A stretch of 64,000 nt of DNA from Porphyra umbilicalis (Eukaryota > Rhodophyta > Bangiophyceae > Bangiales > Bangiaceae). Positions 11,360 to 22,718 of the stretch are shown here, piece after piece (positions within the stretch are counted from its first letter, which is position 1; each line of letters begins with the position of its first letter). The DNA lies in assembly GCA_002049455.2 (NCBI GenBank), contig KV918771.1, forward strand, positions 372,001 through 436,000, in the 5' to 3' direction. The notes under the pieces were generated by a model. That model saw only the letters and a program-made list of their open reading frames with translations, did no database searches and was not told where the DNA came from. The position numbers were made by a program, and so were the translations under genes.

Positions 11360-12070
11360 TGGGCGTGCACGAACTGCCGCCCCCGCCCTCGCCGCAACCG
11401 CCACCGCCGCCCCCGCACCCGCTGCCGCCGCCGTCGCCGCCCCCGCCCCCGCCACTGGCCGCGGCTCCCGCCCCTGGCCGCCTCCCCCGCCCCTGGCCGC
11501 CTCCCCCGTTCCTGGCCGCCGCCCCCTCCGCTTGCCCCCGCACCCCCCTTCGGGCCACCACGCCCGCTGCTGCCACAGCCCCTGCCGCCGCCGCTCCTGC
11601 CGCCTCTGAACGCGGCCCCCGCCACTGGCACCGCCGCCGCGCTGCCCGCTGCCCCCCCTGCTGCCGCCGCCCCCGCCGCCGCCATCGCCGCCACGCATGG
11701 CCGCGCCCCCCACCCCCGCCGCCGCTCCCGCCCCTGGCTGCAGCCCCCGCCGCCTCCACCGCCCCCGCTCCCGCCTCTGTACTTGCCGCTGCCCCCGCCG
11801 CTGCCCCCGCCCCCGCGGCCGCAGCCCCCGCCGCCACCACCGCCGCCGCCCCTGGACGCGGCCCCCGCCACTGGCGCCGCCGCCGCCGCTGGCCGCTACC
11901 ACGCCTGTTGCCGCTACCCCCGCCGCCGCCGCACACTCCCGCCCCTTTCCGCGGCCCCCGCCACCGCCGCTGCTCCCGTCCCTGGCTTTAGCCCCCGCAG
12001 CCGCCGCCGCCCCAGCCCCTGGCCGCAGCTCCCGCCGCTGGCGCCGCTCTCGCCCCTGGCCGCCTCCCCT
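11360..12070. repeat. CCG/GCC-rich low-complexity tract
   Basis: Imperfect CCG, CCCGCC and GCCCCC repeats over about 700 bp. Every long reading frame here is Pro/Ala/Arg or Gly/Ala only and exists because such sequence rarely forms stop codons. I do not annotate a gene. Confidence 0.8.
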
Positions 12071-13429
12071 CAGGGTCATTGGAGTGGCGTGGGTATTGGG
12101 CTGGTGAAAAAGGTGTCGCCGTGAGTGGTGGAGGAGGTGGGGTACAAGGTGAGGGAGGAGGATTGATACTGAGGCGCAGGTGGAGCATGGTACAGGGTGG
12201 GGGGGCAGCGAGGTTTGGGTATGGTCCGAGGTAGCAAGCTGGGTGGGGGCGGAGTCGGGGTACTGACTGGGCTTGTTTCTGGCGACCGGGGAGTGGAAGT
12301 AGCCGAGCGGGCGCGGGGAGGTGACTGCGGCGTGTGCTCAAGAAAAACATCTTGGGACAGACCCTCCCTGTCGACACATCCTGACCACTGTATCACTGTT
12401 TTCTGAAATTTGGACGACTCGGACAGGAACAGGACTAGGCCCGAACGTGATCTGATTGGTGCACGTCATTTTTCTGTTGCGCCCATTGGCCGAGGCGACT
12501 GTTTCTGCCCGTTGTTGTTCTTGTTCGCATCGGCTAAAATTGAGCGAACAGCAAAATTCGGTAAGATCGCTGACACTGCATGGTCCAGTTGATCACACGT
12601 CTGTCTGAGGGCAATCCCAGCAACGTCGGCCCCATCTTTCATTTAACCCCATCTGGAGGTGCAACGTGTGGGTCCCTGAATGGAAAGACCATCCTGGGGG
12701 CCCCATATCCCAAACGCCGCGATGGACTTTGCTACATGGACCATCGAATGGCCTCTGGCCGATTGAACGATAGAGTCTACGTTGGTGGGTCCGACGAGGC
12801 CCCAATCTGACCTCGCCTCGTATTGCAGGGGACTAGCCGAACGACGCTGGCTGATGTGTCCAAAACCGATGGCAGATCGTGCAGAGATAGGCACTACATT
12901 CATTCGAAAATGGGCTCGGGCTTGCCACGCGACAAAGAATTGATGCACAGTATGCGAATGAAGCCCAAGCCGACAGGAATCAGGCTCAAGACGCAGCAAC
13001 ATGGGGTGAATGCGACGACACCTGGCAGTGCCACGGCACCACGCGCAAGAATATTCGATGTCGACGTCTGACATAGGCGAGGACCTGCGTTGCACGAGGC
13101 GCCACACCAGCGATCTGGGCCAGTCTGGTGGTCAATCACCTGCCCGAGAGGAGCACGGCACTGTCCGCACCGCAGAGTGGTCCTCCCAAATAGCTCGCAA
13201 CACCCATGGACCATCTCTTGGGAGTGCAAGCTTTTAGTATCGATTGCGCTGCGACGCTCTCGGGTCTGGCTCCCCGGTCAGCGGACGGAAGTGGTGCTCT
13301 TTGATTGGCTGTCAATGCAAAATTTCTAAGCCGTGCCCCGGCCTCGAAGTGTCATTCGTGCAGTCTAGGTATTTTCAAAATGTTCTGTCTCGATCTTGTG
13401 GCAATCTGGTCGGGCTGGGCTCCGCCTTC
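12071..13429. other. Undetermined; contains one end of a dispersed repeat
   Basis: No supported gene. About 12597-12640 matches, in reverse orientation, sequence near 26925-26985 (shared core AACGTCGGCCCCATCT). Nothing else is recognised. Confidence 0.4.
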
Positions 13430-14038
13430 AGGGTCTGTCTTAACGACGCGTGCACGGCGTGCACAAGTGCGTGCTAGCCAGTGGGAACGCGACGTTCCAA
13501 TCACGCCCCAATCACGTCGACCAGTTTGGACATTGTTGGAGTGATCGGGTGACCCGCGCACGAACGGACTTACCGTCCGAAACGGGCCCACTTTCCCGAT
13601 TCGGGCCCAAACGGGCCGAGCACGCTCACGTGTGCGAGAATTTTCAAAAATCTCGCCCACGTGAACGTGCTCGGAAAGGAAATAGCCTGTTAGGCGGCCC
13701 TGCATCTGGGACGCATGATTGGACGAGAGCTCTCTTCGGATCATGTCGTGCGGCCACGTGACTGCAATTAGGCGAATCGTCATCGGCGGGACCCACTTGC
13801 GTGGTTGCGGCAAACGTAGCAGGCGCGCTGTGTCCGAAACTTCCTTGCAATCGCTGTGAGATGCGATATGCCCACTCGAGATGCCGCGTTTCAAGCAATC
13901 TAATCACGACAGTTTTGGTGGCCCGTCAAGACAGCGGTTGTCGAATCACGCGTGCTCGACGGACTTATATCCATATTTGGACTCAATCACGTGCACGTGC
14001 TGGCGCCATTAAGACACAGCCTCAGTCCTCCTGTGGAC
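13430..14038. repeat. Dispersed repeat, copy 2, with 24-bp hairpin
   Basis: Diverged second copy of the 10730-11345 repeat, in the same orientation and block order. Its hairpin arms are 13616-13639 and 13651-13674, 24 bp with two mismatches, around an A/T-rich loop. The hairpin is kept although flanking sequence has drifted. This suggests the fold matters or mutates in concert. Confidence 0.65.
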
Positions 14039-14039
14039 G

Positions 14040-15611
14040 TGATTGGACGCCGCTTGTCTCAAACGGACGATGTGGCGGCCAGTTGTGACACTGGGTGGGA
14101 GATTCGAGAGCGTTGCGCAGAAATGAGTGGTTACGTTATCCCGTCGCGTGATCGCGATTAGGGCCTCACACACACGTATGTCGACTGATTGCGTTGCGTC
14201 GGCGGACAGCGATGATGGCAGCCACTGAGCTGTCGTCAGTCCGCGCATCGTGTGCGGTCCAATTAACAGGCATTGTGGGATCGGGGGTGCCTGCGCGGGT
14301 GCACCCCGCCTCCCCGGGCAGCGCATTGGAAGACCTCGACCAGTCTCCCTGCGCGGGTCCGGCGAGTGCCGCCTTTTTTGTGGCGCGAGCGGGCCAGAGC
14401 GTGCCTCGACACGCGCGCTCGCCACGCACACGTGGGTCCGCCGAGACACGCCTCCCGGCGTGAGCAGTCCGAGGGGACCGACAGGCGGTCGCCTGCCACG
14501 CGAGACAGCGATTGGGGGGACCTGTCGCGTTGTTCCCGCGCGTGGGTTTGAGGGGGTGGGACCTGTCGCGTTGTCCCCTCGCACGAGTCCGACGCCCGAC
14601 CTTTTTTGGCCTCTTGCGGGCCACCTCAGGTGGGGCGCAGGCTGCGCCCTCCCACCCAGGCACGCAAAGAGAGCATGCGGTGGTGTGCCGTAGGCAGGTC
14701 AACCGCGACTCTTTTTCGCTCTTTGTGGACGGACGCGGGCGCGGGCAGGCAGCCAACGGTCTCCCACCGTCGCAGGCACGCTGTGTGGGGGCCCTGTGGT
14801 GTCTCCCGCGCGCGGCTCCTCCGCGTGCCGTTTGTGTGCGCGCAACCCGCCGGCGGCGCTGCGGCGCCCGCCTCCGCACCCTACTCCCACGGCGTCTTTA
14901 GCCCGCGCACACCGTCTCCCCTGCTTTTGACGACGCCTCCGCTCCCGAGCATGACGCACAGGAAGGGCGCCAACGACTCACGGCGGCGGCGCACGCAGCG
15001 CAATCGTAACGATACCCGGTGCCCGCCTCCCCCTCCTAGTCCCTGCGAGAACGCCTGCGAGCACGCCGACATGCCCCCCCCCCCGCCCCCCCCCGCCCCT
15101 CATCCCATGCCGCGCGCGGCGCCGGGTGGTCGTTGCCCGCCCCCCGGCTTTTGTCGTCCGGCTGAGGGCAGGCGGCCCCGACCATTTAAGCGGCCGTACT
15201 CCCCTTTGGGACGCGGCCGCCGACTTGGAGACCGCGACGACTGTGACCAACAACGGCGGCAAGTGCGACACCGCGGCGATTAGGAAGGCCCCAGTTTTGA
15301 CGGCGGCCCTCCAGGCCCTGTGCGTGCGCATCCGCGCGGCGGTGGAAACAACGACGGCGGGCGACCGCCGAGCCCCCCGCGGGTGCCCTTTGGCGCCTCT
15401 CCCTGTCCTACAAGGGGCCCGGCATTCGCCCCCAACCACTGTGGTCGAAGCGCTGGGCGCCTGCCGGCTGGTCGCCCCCCCGGCCCGCCGCGCTCTCCGC
15501 AGCATCCACCTTCTCGCGGTCGCGGGTACCGCTCGTGCAGCCCTCCTCGCCTGCCGCGGCCTCTGCCGCCGGGCCTTCTCTCAAGCCCGCCAAGACATCC
15601 ACCCCATTTCA
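14040..15611. other. GC-rich stretch without a supported gene
   Basis: Long open frames on both strands are Arg/Pro/Ala/Gly-rich shadows of high GC. A Pro-rich frame beginning near 15320 runs into the next feature. Nothing else is recognised. Confidence 0.4.
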
Positions 15612-16799
15612 TGGGCGGCACGGACGACTACCGCGCGCGCAATATGCCGCGACAGCCGTGGGGCCCACCGCCTGGCCCGCCAACGGCCGACTGGGGCTCG
15701 CCAAGGGGCGGCGACTGGGACCGGCCGTGGGACGTGCCCCGCCACCCCCCGGGCCCTCCTCCCGGCTTGCGGTGGGCACCCCCCTACGAGGCGTGGGGCG
15801 ACGACCAAACCCCCGTCTGGGAGTGTGCACCACCGGCGACGCTGTGGCGCTCGCCTGACGCGCGCTCGCCCTGGCGGGTCGACCAGTGCGGAGGTCCGGC
15901 AGGCACGCAGGACTTCCAGTGGGTGCTGACGCAGACGCCCGCACGGAGCACGTCCGCGCCGTGGACCTGGTGGCACGCGCCGTCGCAGCCGTTGCGGCAG
16001 CCGACGCCATCCGAGCCTCCGAGCCGTCCAGTGTACATGGTGCAGGGGACTCAACCCTCTCTCGACCCGACGTACGAGCTAGTCCCTGTGCCTCGGGGCC
16101 CTCCCCAGCTGCTTCCTGCACACCCTCCGCCTCCGTACCGGCTGTAACCTACGCGCTACCCAAGAAGATGGGGTCTGCTCCGGGATGGACGGACGCCGAC
16201 CGTGTACCACTCTGTGAGGCCTACCTGGAGGTGACGAGTGACCCGGTGAGGGCGACTGCCGGCACCAAGGAGAAACTGTGGGGGACTGTTCACAAGCTGT
16301 GGGCTGAGAAAGTTCTTAAGAAGGGGCCGATGAGAGTGGACCGCCTACCAAGCGCGCTGGAGAAGCAGTTCAAGCGCATCCGAACGGGGATGAGCACCTT
16401 CACGTCGCACTACCTCGCTGTTAAGGCCATGCCGACCACTGGAAACCTGTCTGAGGAGGATATCATTGGCGTCGCTGTGGCGCGCTACTGCTCGCTGGAC
16501 GTGTACGACGCCATCCGTGCCGACCGAGACCGAGACAAGCGCAACGACAAAACTCGAAAACGCAGGGCCAAGGTCGCACACTGCAAACGGGTGGCGTGTT
16601 GGCGCGTATTGCGGCAGAGTGACAAGTTCAGCGGCGCCGCCAACGGCGACGACGCCCCTACAAACGACATTTTCGGCGACTCGTCGTCGGAAGTCGACGC
16701 GAGTGGCAGCGGCAGCAGCCGCAGCCGACGCAACGGCGGCTTCCAGGGTCGCCCTAATGGCATCAAAGCTGCCAAGACGCAGCGGCAAGACGACATGCA
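15612..16799 (+). pseudogene. PIF/Harbinger ORF1 (Myb/SANT-like), 5' part, split by copia-A
   Basis: Second protein of a PIF/Harbinger transposon, which helps the transposase bind element ends. From about 16141 the frame encodes a trihelix/SANT-like block: APGWTDADRVPLCEAYLEVT, then LWGTVHKLWAEKV, then ALEKQFKRIRTGMSTFTSHY. The Trp spacing is typical of the family. A basic KRRAK segment and an acidic/Ser linker follow. Upstream, a Pro/Trp-rich frame from Met 15612 ends at 16147 one frame away, so a small frameshift near 16140 probably separates N-terminus from DNA-binding domain. The gene stops abruptly at the ATGCA target site at 16795-16799, and the same frame resumes exactly at 22719 on the far side of the inserted retrotransposon. 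Confidence 0.7.
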
Positions 16800-17165
16800 T
16801 GTGAAGTGTACTTCCGCAGTCCCCCAGGGATAATTGGCCCTTGCGTAAGTCGTAAGTCTTTGTATTTGTGTGGTGACACTGCATGTACTTGATTGTAGAT
16901 CTTTCAGCGGGGAACCCATCAGGGGTTGAGCTCCGGGGGAGATTTGTGTGGGGAGCGGCGCCTGGAGTTTGAGGCTGTGGGCGCCCTCCGGAGGTGCGGG
17001 AGCTATCCTGGGAGGTGCCGTGCGGGCCTTGTCGGCCGCGCCATTGGGGGTGCCTGGGAAGGCCCTGCGGCTGAGGCGGCCTGGGGATATCAGGCACGCC
17101 TTCGCAGGCCTGGGAACGCAGTGCCTAGTAAAATAACGCACCCACTCAACATCATCGGCTTCACA
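16800..17165 (+). repeat. copia-A 5' LTR
   Basis: 366 bp, begins TGTGAAGTGT and ends GGCTTCACA, immediately followed by the primer-binding site. It matches 22347-22713 and the solo copy at 29221-29587. Confidence 0.95.
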
Positions 17166-17178
17166 GGTTATGGGCCCA
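17166..17178 (+). promoter_or_regulatory. copia-A primer-binding site (half initiator-tRNA type)
   Basis: GGTTATGGGCCCA directly abuts the 5' LTR. It is the reverse complement of the anticodon stem-loop of eukaryotic initiator tRNA-Met (TGGGCCCATAACC), not of the tRNA 3' end. Priming from a tRNA cleaved at the anticodon is known for Drosophila copia and yeast Ty5. Confidence 0.8.
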
Positions 17179-17321
17179 GTGTCGCTGGTGGTGATCGTCG
17201 TCTTCCGCTCTATCGTTTGCGGGACGGCGCTCGTTGGGCTGCTGTGTGTTCCGGCGTCGGGCGGGCGGGCTTAGCCTCCCACGTCGTCAGTGTAGCACCC
17301 CGGGGCACGGTCGTTGTCGTC

Positions 17322-18206
17322 ATGGCGGAGCACGGGCGCTACTGTGGCCCTCGCTTTGCGCAGCTGGACGACGATTACAAGGTCTGGGCCGTGTACTGCC
17401 GTGCACAGCTCATCAAGGAGAAGGTCTGGTCAGCGGTCGTCACGGACCGCCCCGCGTCCGGGAGTGATTCCAAGGGCAACTTGGTGGCGGACGCGTGGGA
17501 CATCATGAACGAGTCGGCGTTGGCGACCATCAAGATGTCGGTCAAGCCGGTTCATCTCAATTCGGTGACGGCGGTCAGTACGGCCAAGGACGCGTGGGAC
17601 GCGCTCAAGGACATCTTTGAGGCGCGCGACAACGCACGGCTGCTGCAGCTCATACACGAGCTGAGCAACCTCAAGAAGGACGGCGACGAGAACATCATCA
17701 AGTACACGTCGCGCGCCAAGGGCCTCCGCCAAGAACTCGCCATGCTGGGCAATCAGGTGGACGAGAACACACTCGTGCTGCAGATCCTGTCGGGTCTTCC
17801 AGCAGAGTACGACATGATCAAGACCGTCCTGGAGAACATGGACGGGAAGCGCAACCTCACCGAAGTGAGCGCCAAGCTTCTCACGGTGGAGCAGCGCGCC
17901 AGCCGAGGGCGGTCGTCGTCGTTGACTGGCGTCAAGTCGCAAGCGTTTGCGGCATCGGCTACCAAGAAGCCGTGGGACAAAAAGGCGGTCGTGTGCTACT
18001 ACTGCGACAAGAGAGGGCATATGAAGCGCGACTGCCTCAAGAAGAAGGCCGACGACGCCAAGGGCAACAAGAAGCCAAGCAACGGGCGTCGGGATGGTGG
18101 CGGAGGCGGCGGTGCACCTCCCCGTGCCGCATTGGCCTACGCCGCGTCGGCAGGTCAGGAAGGGGAGCACAAGACTCCCGAAAGCACCAGTGGGATGTCT
18201 ACCTAG
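17322..18206 (+). CDS. gag: copia-A Gag
   Basis: Capsid/nucleocapsid protein. Met 17322 (MAEHGRYCGPRFAQLDDDYK) is the first Met followed by the family's N-terminal block; frame upstream is LTR and leader. A UBN2-like gag core includes KDAWDALKDIFEARDNARLL. A zinc knuckle CYYCDKRGHMKRDC lies near 17996-18040. A basic and Gly-rich tail follows. The frame ends in TAG 18204-18206, exactly where the copia protease normally has a Trp just before its LDSGA motif, and pol continues in the same frame. The stop is therefore probably a TGG to TAG mutation in a single gag-pol ORF, although a suppressible stop cannot be excluded. Confidence 0.9.
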   Translation: MAEHGRYCGPRFAQLDDDYKVWAVYCRAQLIKEKVWSAVVTDRPASGSDSKGNLVADAWDIMNESALATIKMSVKPVHLNSVTAVSTAKDAWDALKDIFEARDNARLLQLIHELSNLKKDGDENIIKYTSRAKGLRQELAMLGNQVDENTLVLQILSGLPAEYDMIKTVLENMDGKRNLTEVSAKLLTVEQRASRGRSSSLTGVKSQAFAASATKKPWDKKAVVCYYCDKRGHMKRDCLKKKADDAKGNKKPSNGRRDGGGGGGAPPRAALAYAASAGQEGEHKTPESTSGMST

Positions 18207-21200
18207 GTGCTGGACTCCGGCGCGACCAACCATATGGCCGCCGGGGACAAGGGCTTCACCGTCAAGACATCGGGAAGCGGGGCCAAGGTCACTCTGGCTG
18301 ACGGTCACAAGGTGTCCATTAAGGGGCACGGATACGTCTCCATGGACGTGGGGGCGGGCAACACCAAGGTACGAATGGTCCTCGGTGAGGCCATGCTCGT
18401 GCCAGACCTCACGGACAACCTGTTGTCTGTGCGTGCGGTCGACCGCCGCGGCGGAGCGGTGGTGTTTGTCGGAGACGCCTGCTACATCCTCATCGATGGA
18501 GAGGCGGTACTCTCAAGCGGGGTGTTGAGCAACGCGTTTGTCATCGGTTCGGTCAACGAGTCCGAGAACTACGTGCTCAAGGTGACGCCGGTCAAGGCGT
18601 CGGCAAGCGCCGCCTCAACACGCATGGACGGCGAGGCGGAGCTGTGGCACCGCAGGTTCAACCACTTGGGCTTCGAGAACCTCAAGCGAGTGGTCGGGAT
18701 GGTCGACGGGATTCCAGCTTCGGTGGCGGACGCCAAGCGCATCCTCGGCACGGTGTGCGTCCCGTGTGTTGACGGCAAGATGGCGCGTTCCCCGCATCAT
18801 CGCTCCACTACAACGAGCGCCAAGTGCGAGTTGGTTCACACCGACGTCGATGGGCCCTTGACGGAGTCGTTGGGCGGATTAGTATACTTCATGACGCTGG
18901 TGGAGGACTCAACTGGCTTCATCACGGCGACGCCCATCAAGACTAAGGGAATGGTGCCGGACGTCATCAAGGCCCGCATTACGCAGCTTGAGACCCTCAC
19001 CGGGCTCAAAGTCAAGCGGGTGCGCCACGATGGCGCAAAGGAGTACGTCATCCACGACCTCAAGGCGTGGTATGACAACAAGGGCATCACGTCGGAGAAG
19101 ACGGCGCCATACTCATCGCAGCAGAACGGCAAGGCGGAGCGTGCCAACCGCTACATCATGGAGCGCGTTCGCGCGGCACTGCTGGACGCCGGTGCGGAAG
19201 AGGAGCTGTGGGCTGAGGCGCTCTCCTCGGTCATCCACGTGCTCAACCGGTCCCCCAAGGCCGGGCAAGATGTGACGCCCCTTGAGGCGCTCACGGGTCG
19301 ACGCCCCGACGTGAAGGGATTTCGCGTCTGGGGGAGCCGGGCCTGGGCTCTCAAGCCCAAGCAGCAGCAGCGCAAGCTGGAACCAAGGACCGATGTTGGC
19401 CGTTTTGTTGGCTACACCGTTGGTGGAAAGGCCTACCGCATCCTCGAGGATGATTCAAACAAGATCTTCGAGCGCCGAGACGTGCTCATGGAGGAGATCC
19501 TAAGCAAGACAATGAACAACACGTCTGTTTCTGGTTCAAGCGCCAGTCCTCGCCTGACGGCGTGGACGAATGGTGACAAGCAGGACGGTGCGATGAACAT
19601 TGTGGACGCGGAAGTCCCCAGCGGGGACGAGTATGCTCCGCAGCAGTCTTCAGAGAGCGACGGCGCGCCGGAAAAGGAGGCAGTCCATGACGCGGAAGAC
19701 GGCGATGACGATGAAGACAACGAGGACGCGGCGGCTCAAGAAGGGCACCAAGTGCTGCCTGACTCCACAACGGAGAGTGATGACGACGGGGCGCAAGCAC
19801 CCCGGCGGTCCAAGCGCAAGCCGGCACCAAAGGTTACCTGGTGGGAGAGCAACCCGAAGGCGTACGTGGCAGCGGGGCCATTGGGTGACGCTAAGTCTGC
19901 CTGGGACCTGAGCAAGCCGCCGACCAACGCGAAGGAGGCGCGTGCACGCTCGGACTGGCCGCTATGGAAGGCGGCAGAGAAGGAAGTGTACCTGGCGCAC
20001 AAGAAGCTTGGTACCTGGTCCAAGACCAAGAACAACAACAAGCGCAAGGCCGTCAAGACTCGGTACGTGTACGACATCAAGCGCGATTCGGAAGGCAACG
20101 TGAAGAGGTACAAGGCGCGTCTGGTCGCGCAAGGCTTCAACCAAGTGCCGGGGCGTGATTTTGACGAGACGTGGGCGCCAGTGCCCAGCTCGGCAACAAC
20201 ACGCGCACTCTTCGCGGTGGCCGCGGCCAAGGACTGGGAGGTTCACCACGTGGACGTCAAGACGGCCTTCCTCAACGCCAAGATGTACAAGGAGATGTAC
20301 ATCAACCTTCCGGAAGGCACCGAGCCGGGGGAGGCACATGAGGTCTTCCGTCTCAACCTAGCTCTGTATGGGACAAAGCAGGCGGGGCGCCTGTGGGGCA
20401 TCAAGCTCGACAAAGAGCTCAAGGCTATGGGGGCAGTCCGTTCCAAGGTGGATCCGTGCCTCTACACGTGGAGCCACCCGGTGCACGGGCTGGTTTACAT
20501 CCTCGTCTACGTTGACGATCTCATCGTTGCGGGCAGAGCCTCGACGGGGTTCAAGCGGTAAAGAACTCGGTGTCGGCGACGTTCGACGTGCGCGACATGG
20601 GGGAGGTCAAGGACTTCATCGGCATGAAGGTAATGCGAGACCGGGCGGCCAAGAAGCTCACCCTGAGCAACCCGGGGCATGTTATCGCACTCCTTGAGGC
20701 GTTTGGAATGTCCAACTCCACGCCCAACAAGACGCCAATGGTGTCGGGGGCCAAGCTGGCCAAGACGGGGGAGAACCTCTTGCCCGACGGCAACCGATAT
20801 GCCGAACTTGTCGGCTCCTTGCTTTATCTCTCTACAACGACGAGGCCGGACATTGCCTTTGCCGTGGGCGTGCTGTCGCGCTACATGGCCTGCCCCGAGG
20901 AGGACCACATGCGCGCGGCCAAGGGGGTGCTTCGGTACCTTCGCGGGGCTACGCGCCTCGGGGTCGCGTACGGCACCTACAAGCCTCTCCAAGGGTACGT
21001 CGACGCCGACTGGGCGGGCGACGTTGACGCTCGTCGGTCGACGACGGGTTTCATCTTCACACTCAACGGCGGGCCGGTCTCGTGGGCGAGCAAGCGCCAG
21101 TCGACGGTGGCAACGTCGACGGCTGAGGCCGAGTACGTGGCCGCCGCGATGGCGACCAAGGAGGCCCTTTAGCTTCGCAAGCTCTGATCGGCGCTTGGCG

Positions 21201-21493
21201 TCGACGGCGGTGCCGTTCCCATGGGGGAAGACAACCAGGCGTGCCTGGCGCTCGTCAACAACCCCGAGGCAACGGGGCGCACCAAGCACATGGACGTCGC
21301 GTACCACATGGTGCGCGATTACGTGGCGCGCGGCGACGTGACCTTTTACTTCCTGCCGAGTGCTGAGATGCCCGCGGACGGGCTCACCAAGGCGCTGCCG
21401 GGGCCGGCGTTCAAGGCCTTCCGTGACGCAGCGGGTGTCGGGCCCGACTTGGGCGTGGCGGCGGGCGCGCTTGAGCCCGACCCGGCGTGCTAA
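18207..21493 (+). pseudogene. pol: copia-A Pol (PR-IN-RT-RNase H), broken
   Basis: Protease motif VLDSGATNHM opens the frame. GAG-pre-integrase HHCC (HRRFNHLG to CVPCVDG) and integrase follow with VHTDVDGP, RHDGAKEY and QNGKAER as the D, D, E blocks. Next come an acidic linker, RT with YVDD (about 20506-20517) and RNase H (VDADWAGD, then TKHMDVAYH). Breaks: a one-base frameshift near 20550-20561 just after YVDD; TAG 21170-21172 where KEAL-W-LRKL is expected; and TGA 21185-21187 three codons later. TGG to TAG and CGA to TGA are single transitions. The RNase H end is otherwise readable to 21493. Confidence 0.9.
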
Positions 21494-21621
21494 CGCACGT
21501 CGTCACACTGCTCGGCTTCGGGGCGCTAAAGGGCTTGAGCGCATCCGGCTGGGCGGGCCCGGGCGCCGATTTCAAGAATTCGGGCCCGGATGTCGCGGCC
21601 TGGAAGATCGTTCCGGGACCG

Positions 21622-21702
21622 ACACGTGGCGCTGTTGCAACACGTGGCGCTGTTGCAACACGTGGTACCGTTACAACACGTGGTGTCGGTGCAACACGTG
21701 GC
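21622..21702 (+). repeat. 18-bp tandem repeats carrying CACGTG
   Basis: Four and a half units of ACACGTGGCGCTGTTGCA type (21622, 21640, 21658, 21676, 21694). Each contains CACGTG. They lie in the copia-A 3' untranslated region. Confidence 0.8.
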
Positions 21703-21705
21703 GAT

Positions 21706-22265
21706 GGGGCTAAAGTGCTTTGGGCCCTCTTCCGGTGGTGCCCGACGGGCCGGATGTGGTCGTACGGGCACCCGGACGGGTCGGGCGTGGTCAGGGCACC
21801 TGCCCGGTCCTTCCTGGGCCCTTTCCGAGGTCGGTTGAAAAACCGAGATTTGCATGGGGTCTAAGGGGCTTTAGCCCCGCCGTGAGAACGGTCATTGTGG
21901 GGGTGGTGCCCGATGGACCGGATGGGGTCCTACGTGCACCAGGGAGGCCCGGAGATGCCTCCGGCATTCCTCGCGGGCCTGTTTTGGCCCCATCGGAGGT
22001 CGGTTGAAAATCCGACTTCTCGACATGGGGCTACAGGGCTTTAGACCCCCGGCCAGAACGGTCACTCTGGGGGTGGTGCCCGATGGACCGGATGGGGTCC
22101 TACGGGCATCAGGGAGGCCCGGAGGTGCCTCTGGCATCCTTGCAGGTCTGCTTTGGCCCCATCGGGGGTCGGTTGAAAAACCGACCTCTGGACATGGGGC
22201 TAAAGGGCTTTAGACCCCTCCGAAAGAAAGGGGTCTAAAGGGCTTTAGACCCCTCGGTCAGATCG
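21706..22265 (+). repeat. ~170-bp tandem repeat in copia-A 3' UTR
   Basis: A block containing GTCGGTTGAAAA and GGGCTAAAGGGCTTTAGACC recurs with starts near 21706, 21857, 22027 and 22196, giving about three full copies of 151-170 bp plus a partial. Noncoding. Confidence 0.75.
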
Positions 22266-22336
22266 TCCCCGGAGAGCCTTGCATGGACTTTCGATGACGG
22301 GAATTTGACCGGGTGGGAGGAATTATCCCTGGGGTA

Positions 22337-22346
22337 CTGGGGGGAG
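22337..22346 (+). promoter_or_regulatory. copia-A polypurine tract
   Basis: Gly-strand run ACTGGGGGGAG ends at the base before the 3' LTR. This is the expected position of the plus-strand primer. Confidence 0.7.
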
Positions 22347-22713
22347 TGTGAAGTGTACTTCCGCAGTCCCCCAGGGACAATTGGCCCTTGCGTAAGTCGT
22401 AAGTCTTTGTATTTGTGTGGTGACACTGCATGTACTTGATTGTAGATCTTTCAGCGGGGAACCCATTAGGGGTTGAGCTCCGGGGGAGATTTGTGTGGGG
22501 AGCGGCGCCTGGAGTTTGAGGCTGTGGGCGCCCTCCGGAGGTGCGGGAGCTATCCTGGGAGGTGCCGTGCGGGCCTTGTCGGCCGCGCCATTGGGGGTGC
22601 CTGGGAAGGCCCTGCGGCTGAGGCGGCCTGGGGGATATCAGGCACGCCTTCGCAGGCCTGGGAACGCAGTGCCTAGTAAAATAACGCACCCACTCAACAT
22701 CATCGACTTCACA
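22347..22713 (+). repeat. copia-A 3' LTR
   Basis: 367 bp, TGTGAAGTGT...GACTTCACA, followed by target duplication ATGCA (22714-22718). Confidence 0.95.
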
Positions 22714-22718
22714 ATGCA

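Larger units (their letters stand above)
16800..22713 (+). mobile_element. Complete Ty1/copia retrotransposon (copia-A), nested in Harbinger ORF1
   Basis: 5.9-kb element bounded by TG...CA LTRs of 366 and 367 bp, with a perfect 5-bp target duplication ATGCA (16795-16799 and 22714-22718). Order is LTR, tRNA primer site, gag, PR-IN-RT-RNase H, tandem-repeat 3' UTR, purine tract, LTR. IN before RT is the copia arrangement. The two LTRs differ by three substitutions and one 1-bp indel, so insertion is recent. The coding region already carries nonsense and frameshift changes, so this copy probably needs help to move. Confidence 0.95.

Noticed and set aside
11222..12124. 300-codon ORF in the CCG-rich tract as a gene
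   Set aside because: Composition is Pro/Ala/Arg only and equivalent ORFs occur on both strands. It is low-complexity DNA.
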